A program made the position numbers and the translations under genes. The notes under the pieces are model-generated. The model did not search any database and was not told the DNA's origin. It saw nothing but the letters and a program-made list of their open reading frames with translations. A stretch of 64,000 nucleotides of DNA, taken from assembly GCA_035293765.1 (NCBI GenBank), contig DATGMF010000029.1, positions 33,822 to 97,821 of the forward strand, given 5' to 3'. The stretch comes from DASRHT01 sp035293765. Lineage in GTDB: Bacteria > Chloroflexota > Ktedonobacteria > Ktedonobacterales > Ktedonobacteraceae. Shown here piece by piece: positions 60,901-64,000 of this stretch (position 1 is the first letter of the stretch; every line of letters starts with the position of its first letter).

Positions 60901-61163
60901 ACGATATGACCACCCACTGTCTCAAGATCGCCCAGGCTATCCTCGACGATGATAACGATCAACTTGCCCGGGCCATCGAAAAGGCCGAGGCCCACCGTCT
61001 CGTTGTGCATGCGGCTCATATGCGCGTCGCGCTCGCTCAGCGCACAAAGGATCTTTCGCAGCTTGAGCTCGCTCGTTCTGTGCTGGAACGATTGGGAGAT
61101 CGTCACTTCTTGCGCAGGCTGGAGGAGGTTGAGGCGGCGCTGAAGGGCGTTGAGCAGGCTTGA
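57966..61163 (+). CDS. Class III nucleotide cyclase-ATPase-TPR regulator-like protein
   Basis: 1065 residues. Cyclase homology domain (about 5-175): metal-binding D14 in LFADVSGST and D58 in KFIGDAVMAVFG, plus GVNTGEVVA. Then an AAA/STAND-type ATPase with Walker A APAGTGKT (about 223) and LIFEDLHWAS as Walker B, a winged-helix-like part, and helical TPR-type repeats to the end. There is no DNA-binding domain. It may make cAMP or cGMP, or use the domain as a sensor. GGGGAGGAAG precedes the ATG. It is convergent with, and directly abuts, the Vgb gene. Proteins of this type are abundant in Chloroflexota and Actinobacteria. Confidence 0.9.
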   Translation: MPEERKLVSILFADVSGSTALGESLDPEDVRTLMRRYYEHARRVVAAHGGTIEKFIGDAVMAVFGLTQAHEDDAERALAAALALRAAVANDEILGETFQLRMGVNTGEVVATSDLSTGDFLVTGDTVNVTARLQQHASPGEIIAGERTFNSAQSAFLFDEPGLISVKGKSQPLRAYPLSGAREARIVNRPPFVGRKQDLMQLALLEARVIEERRPQLVSIVAPAGTGKTRLLEEFLRRLDPEEGFQTAMVRCLPYGQTLTYWPLRGLLDGLMRGEEVAKPQIMTVFTQAGYQTEDASRLSDLILATLGIESDATGTTDRESIFAAWRLLIEAFAYQAPRILIFEDLHWASESMLDLVEHVTHQHTHAQVLLIVLSRPELLDRRPAWGGGRQNFTAIALQPLTSAQTHDLVEKLSTNLPEETRQEIADRSGGNPFFALELVRGLAERGLSGEAATLDRLPDTVHAAVQARIDLLTRLERMVLQVASVVSRAIRLPMLHAILSEYSLQEIETALDGLLSRDMLTLSAGDVYAFRHILIRDVAYNTISRAQRILLHSKIAAWLEATEADQLDAFAALIAYHYREAVLLARQSAIPKPLPHETERALFFLERAGVLAARSGAFVEAKDYLRNAIALAPEAEQLRLYECLGDSLIWGDAVAEAYKSALECWRSEGEQDPLTGARLMRKLYSAYRKVIEAPKEEEREALWSLAQQLAEQAGDEAELWRFRIAALGRYISEALKRGTIDEKEAREKLLICQEAAAFFEQREDWAMLNDALDGWVTFLETIGEHVDALAVCRRRLAIPGIATFERGDIATTMGGIYFLLGDYDRCFTNIRETLAALHPGEPIEYFAGAVSIAMWALYVSGQWDESPPLLKAIEQIWERLQLRPGAGKVVQDGYMAWLLLAKAREDRPVLDMATSVIERIFYGDEDMKSFLAVMRDDDLSKLNVDVLSAGVTGLLLSFFSEANVPAPAKLMQSPVFQNDMTTHCLKIAQAILDDDNDQLARAIEKAEAHRLVVHAAHMRVALAQRTKDLSQLELARSVLERLGDRHFLRRLEEVEAALKGVEQA

Positions 61164-62273
61164 TCAGGGTTGCAGCCTGCCGATTTTATCGCTGCTCGCT
61201 TCAGTAAACCAGAGCGTATGGTCGCTTCCCATCACGATGCCGAGCGGGGAGCTGTCCCTGGTGGGAATGGGGTAGTAAACGAAGCGACCCGTTGTCTCGT
61301 CAAGCCGCGCAACCACGTTTTCTGCCGCCACTGTGACCCAGATCGCTCCATCAGGAGCCGCTACCAGGCCATAGAGCGCGCCGGTCCCGTTTGTGGCATG
61401 AGGCGCGTAGTACGAGGTGAATCGCTCCGTCACGGGATCGAATTTCAGCAGGAGATAGCCGTCGAATGCAGTAATCCAGATGTTGCCCTGGGCATCGCTG
61501 GTAACTTCCATCAATGTGTTGTTATTGCCTTGAGCCGCGAAATAGCTGATAGCGCCTGTTCGCGGATCAAGCTGACCGAGGCGGCTCGAACTGGCCTCAG
61601 TGAACCAGACGATGCCGTGTCCATCGACCGTGATCCCGTACGGATTGAGCTTCTGCACGCTCTTCGTGGGCGTCAGCGGATACTGTTTGAATTGTCCGGT
61701 TTTGACGTTGAGCATGCCGATGGAGTCGGCATTTAGCTCGGTGAACCAGACATTGCCCTGCGCGTCGAGCGCGGTATCGTTAGGCGCGCTCGGCAAGGTC
61801 AGGATGTTATTCTTGTTGCTCGGATCGGGGGTGGTGATTTTGGGCAGATCGTACGTTTGGTACTGCCCCGTTGTGGGGAAATAGTGTCCGATGTAATTAG
61901 CGTACTGTTCGGCGAACCAGATCGTATTATCGGAGGCGATGGAGATCCCCATAATGCCAGCCGCCCCCCGCGGCGGCGTCATCTGCCGGAACGTCTGCGT
62001 CTGCGGGTCAAACACTGCCAGATAATTATGTCCCATTTCCCCAAACCATACGCGCCCCTGGTGATCGATGGCCGGACGCATCAGTCCGCTATTCGTCTGG
62101 GGCAGCGCATATTCCTGGAACCTTCCTATAGCCGAAGTTGCTGAAGTATTGGCGGATGGTTGTCCAGTGGTAGAAGCAGACGCGGACGTGTCGCTTGCCG
62201 GAGGCGTTCCGGCACCGCTGCAAGCGGAGAAGAAGAATATGAGTATTGTGAGTAAAGGAAGCAGGCGTTTCAT
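61164..62273 (-). CDS. Vgb-like beta-propeller lipoprotein
   Basis: 369 residues. Signal peptide with lipobox SAC (Cys18), then a Ser/Thr-rich spacer and a seven-blade propeller with repeats of the type GRVWFGEMGHNYLAVFDPQT, NTIWFAEQYANYIG and GNVWFTELNADSIG, similar to virginiamycin B lyase. The lyase needs conserved His/Glu residues that I cannot verify here, so binding rather than lysis is possible. The start codon follows the mtaB stop by two bases, forming one operon. The start is therefore probably coupled to mtaB. Confidence 0.85.
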   Translation of the reverse strand: MKRLLPLLTILIFFFSACSGAGTPPASDTSASASTTGQPSANTSATSAIGRFQEYALPQTNSGLMRPAIDHQGRVWFGEMGHNYLAVFDPQTQTFRQMTPPRGAAGIMGISIASDNTIWFAEQYANYIGHYFPTTGQYQTYDLPKITTPDPSNKNNILTLPSAPNDTALDAQGNVWFTELNADSIGMLNVKTGQFKQYPLTPTKSVQKLNPYGITVDGHGIVWFTEASSSRLGQLDPRTGAISYFAAQGNNNTLMEVTSDAQGNIWITAFDGYLLLKFDPVTERFTSYYAPHATNGTGALYGLVAAPDGAIWVTVAAENVVARLDETTGRFVYYPIPTRDSSPLGIVMGSDHTLWFTEASSDKIGRLQP

Positions 62274-62275
62274 CG

Positions 62276-63721
62276 CTATTCCATGTAAGTGCCGCGAACT
62301 CCATCATCTACGAGCTGATCTAAACGCGCCTTAACTAGCGTGTGTCGCCAGTCGCGTTCGGGTAGACCATGGATTTCGACGCGTATATAATTATCGGTCA
62401 GTCCTTCCCAGCAGCCATGCTTGAACTGCTCGACAAGCACCTGCGCCGTCTCGCCGATAAATTGTTGACGGAACTGCTGGCTATGCTCGTTATTAAGATC
62501 AAGCAGGCGCTGGCTGCGGGCCTTCTTCACTTCTTCTTTGATCTGATTGCGCATACGGGCCGCTGGCGTACCCTGGCGCGGCGAGAAGCGGAAAACGTGC
62601 GCTTTCGCAAAGGCCAGCTCGCGAGCCAGCTCGTACGTCTGCTCAAAATCGTCGTCGCTCTCGCCAGGAAAGCCGGTGATAATATCGGTGCTAACGGCGA
62701 CGCCGGGAATCTGCTGTTTAATGGTTGTGACGATAGTATGGTAACGGGCGCTATTGTAGCGACGGGCCATTTTGCGTAGAACATTGTCCGAACCGCTTTG
62801 CATGGGTAGATGGAAGTGGCGACACATGCGCGGATCTTCCCAGTGCTCCAGCCACTCCAGCCGGAAATCTTCCGGCTCCAGCGAGGAGACGCGAATGCGC
62901 GGCATCTCCGTTTCACGTAAAAGGGCCGCGATCAGATCGCCCAGGTCGCGCTTCTCGTCGCCTTCCGGGTGGTAATCGCCAAGATGGATGCCGGTCAGCA
63001 CCACCTCTTGATACCCCGCTCGCGCCTTGCGCTGCACATGTTCAACCACAGAGGCGATGCTGCGGCTGCGCGATTTTCCTCGCACATAAGGAACAATGCA
63101 ATAGGTGCAGCGATTATCGCAGCCATCCTGAACCTTCATCTGCACGCGGGTGCGCGAGAACAGCCGTGCGTTCGCCTGTTCCGTGAGCGTGGTCGTGCTG
63201 GCAAAAGGTGAGAGGCGAGCGGGATTATCCGGCTGAGGCTCCTCTTCTGCTGCCTGGAAGGCCAGCACGCTATCACTCCCGATATGCTGTGTATCAAGCG
63301 GCAATACAGGCAACGTTCGTCTTGCGAGTTCAGGAGCGTCCTGCGCTATTTTAGCCGTTGCGTGATGCTGTCTGATAATCTCGACCAGCGCATCTTTGTT
63401 GGCGTTGCCCACTACCAGATCGACGCCGGGGAGGGCCGCGACCGCCTTAGGGTTCAGTTCCGCGTAACAGCCGGTCACCACCAGCAGCGCATCGGGGTGG
63501 CGGCGATGTGCCTGCGCGATCAACTGGCGCGAACTGCGGTCGCCAAGATGCGTCACCGTGCAGGTGTTGACGATATAGACATCCGCCATCTCGTTAAAAT
63601 CGTGCTGCGTAAAGCCGGCCATGCTCATCTGCTCGCTGATGGCCTCGCTATCGGCCTGATTGACTTTGCAGCCCAGCGTCGTAACTGCGAACGTTGTTGG
63701 CTGTGATGGATGGTCCGCCAT
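62276..63721 (-). CDS. mtaB: tRNA t6A37 methylthiotransferase
   Basis: 481 residues. Adds a methylthio group to N6-threonylcarbamoyl-adenosine 37 of tRNAs that read ANN codons, including tRNA-Lys. Radical-SAM enzyme with two clusters: N-terminal cysteines in LGCKVNQADSE, VNTCTVTHLGDR and VTGCYAELNP, and the radical-SAM triad CDNRCTYCIVPYVRGKSRSR. A C-terminal TRAM-like stretch follows. A spacer of about 40 residues near position 150-190 is longer than usual. Start ATG 63721. The lipoprotein gene follows directly. Confidence 0.93.
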   Translation of the reverse strand: MADHPSQPTTFAVTTLGCKVNQADSEAISEQMSMAGFTQHDFNEMADVYIVNTCTVTHLGDRSSRQLIAQAHRRHPDALLVVTGCYAELNPKAVAALPGVDLVVGNANKDALVEIIRQHHATAKIAQDAPELARRTLPVLPLDTQHIGSDSVLAFQAAEEEPQPDNPARLSPFASTTTLTEQANARLFSRTRVQMKVQDGCDNRCTYCIVPYVRGKSRSRSIASVVEHVQRKARAGYQEVVLTGIHLGDYHPEGDEKRDLGDLIAALLRETEMPRIRVSSLEPEDFRLEWLEHWEDPRMCRHFHLPMQSGSDNVLRKMARRYNSARYHTIVTTIKQQIPGVAVSTDIITGFPGESDDDFEQTYELARELAFAKAHVFRFSPRQGTPAARMRNQIKEEVKKARSQRLLDLNNEHSQQFRQQFIGETAQVLVEQFKHGCWEGLTDNYIRVEIHGLPERDWRHTLVKARLDQLVDDGVRGTYME

Positions 63722-63856
63722 AATCTTCTGCTATCTGCTCCCGTTGCCTGGATGATACGTGTTGCTATTTCTTTGCCTGATTATAGCGTATTCGGCTCTT
63801 TTTGGGTAGGTGTAGCTGTGTATAGCCAGGGCTATTTACTTCTCTGAAGAAGAGGG

Positions 63857-63876
63857 GGTCAAGGGGCAGTGCCCCA
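63857..63876. repeat. Short GGGGCAGTGCCCC palindrome
   Basis: A compact palindrome of the GGGGCAG type in the gap between mtaB and the gene end at the window border. The rest of this 200-base gap shows nothing clear. Confidence 0.4.
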
Positions 63877-63923
63877 TAGGTGCGAACGTAAGCGAAAAGA
63901 ACCGTTCCAACGGAAGAAGAGAC

Positions 63924-64000
63924 TCATGTACTCAAGGCGGCGAGCACGGGCTCGAAGAGCGTGCGAACCTGGCTCTCTTGCAGGTTCCGCGCTTGCGGAT
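63924..64000 (-). CDS. C-terminal end of a gene entering from the right edge
   Basis: An open minus-strand frame ends with a TGA at 63924-63926 and reads PQARNLQESQVRTLFEPVLAALST. Composition looks protein-like, but only 24 residues are visible, so neither family nor reality can be settled. Confidence 0.35.
   Translation of the reverse strand, partial: PQARNLQESQVRTLFEPVLAALST

Noticed and set aside
1..64000. CRISPR arrays, insertion sequences with transposase genes, prophage genes, rRNA
   Set aside because: No regularly spaced direct repeats, transposase-like frames, phage structural genes or rRNA segments were seen.

Overview
This is a bacterial chromosomal segment of moderate G+C content with densely packed genes on both strands. 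The gene content suggests a member of the Chloroflexota, most likely the class Ktedonobacteria. The clues are a helix-turn-helix/TPR regulator, a class III cyclase fused to an ATPase and a TPR-like region, a membrane-anchored WD40 protein, zinc-ribbon membrane proteins, a de novo NAD operon in the order nadB-nadC-nadA, and many G+C-rich hairpins between genes. This assignment is inferred from gene content; no rRNA or marker tree is available in the window.

Layout. 1-8.6 kb: the 3' end of a thiolase gene, then a leftward five-gene operon (SWIM zinc finger, DUF5691, MoxR-type AAA+ ATPase, DUF5682, von Willebrand A protein). 8.8-15.6 kb: a small Hsp20 protein, an arylamine N-acetyltransferase, two CrcB fluoride-channel genes behind a fluoride riboswitch, an SMP-30-like protein, two thioredoxin-fold proteins, a xylulokinase and a membrane protein. 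15.7-24.4 kb: a MarR/membrane-protein operon with two perfect operators, an XRE-TPR regulator, small unknown proteins, an endonuclease III homologue, a cluster of tandem YbjQ-domain proteins, and a globin. 24.6-34.1 kb: a secreted phosphoesterase, the WD40 protein, an Nramp-related transporter behind an M-box magnesium riboswitch, an orphan oligopeptide-binding lipoprotein, an S51-like peptidase and a class B penicillin-binding protein. 34.3-39.4 kb: nadBCA with two operator-like palindromes, a truncated kinase-like gene and a Bcp peroxiredoxin. 45.2-64 kb: a TetR regulator, a GT39-like glycosyltransferase, a 1401-residue membrane protein, an acidic protein, an M14 carboxypeptidase, an S9 peptidase, the cyclase/ATPase protein, a Vgb-like lipoprotein, mtaB, and a gene end at the window edge.

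The most remarkable region is 39.65-43.73 kb, on the minus strand. One strong promoter appears to drive a 72-residue beta-grasp (ubiquitin-like) protein, three tandem structured RNAs, a Ro60/TROVE-vWA protein, a coiled-coil protein of unknown function and a ThiF/E1-like adenylyltransferase. The three RNAs share a closing helix and flanking motifs like those of Y RNAs. Two of them contain a complete, circularly permuted tRNA cloverleaf with a full anticodon arm (Asp-like GUC and Lys-like CUU), the acceptor stem being closed by a six-base loop. This looks like a Ro60/Y-RNA ribonucleoprotein combined with a ubiquitin-like/E1 pair, and the tRNA-like parts are more complete than those of the YrlA RNAs known to me.

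Regulatory RNA and operators are well represented: an M-box with terminator and antiterminator, a fluoride riboswitch with a mutually exclusive alternative stem, paired MarR operators overlapping a promoter, tandem palindromes before nadB, and a palindrome before the YbjQ cluster. Many intergenic gaps carry G+C-rich inverted repeats, several with a GGGGCAG-type core.
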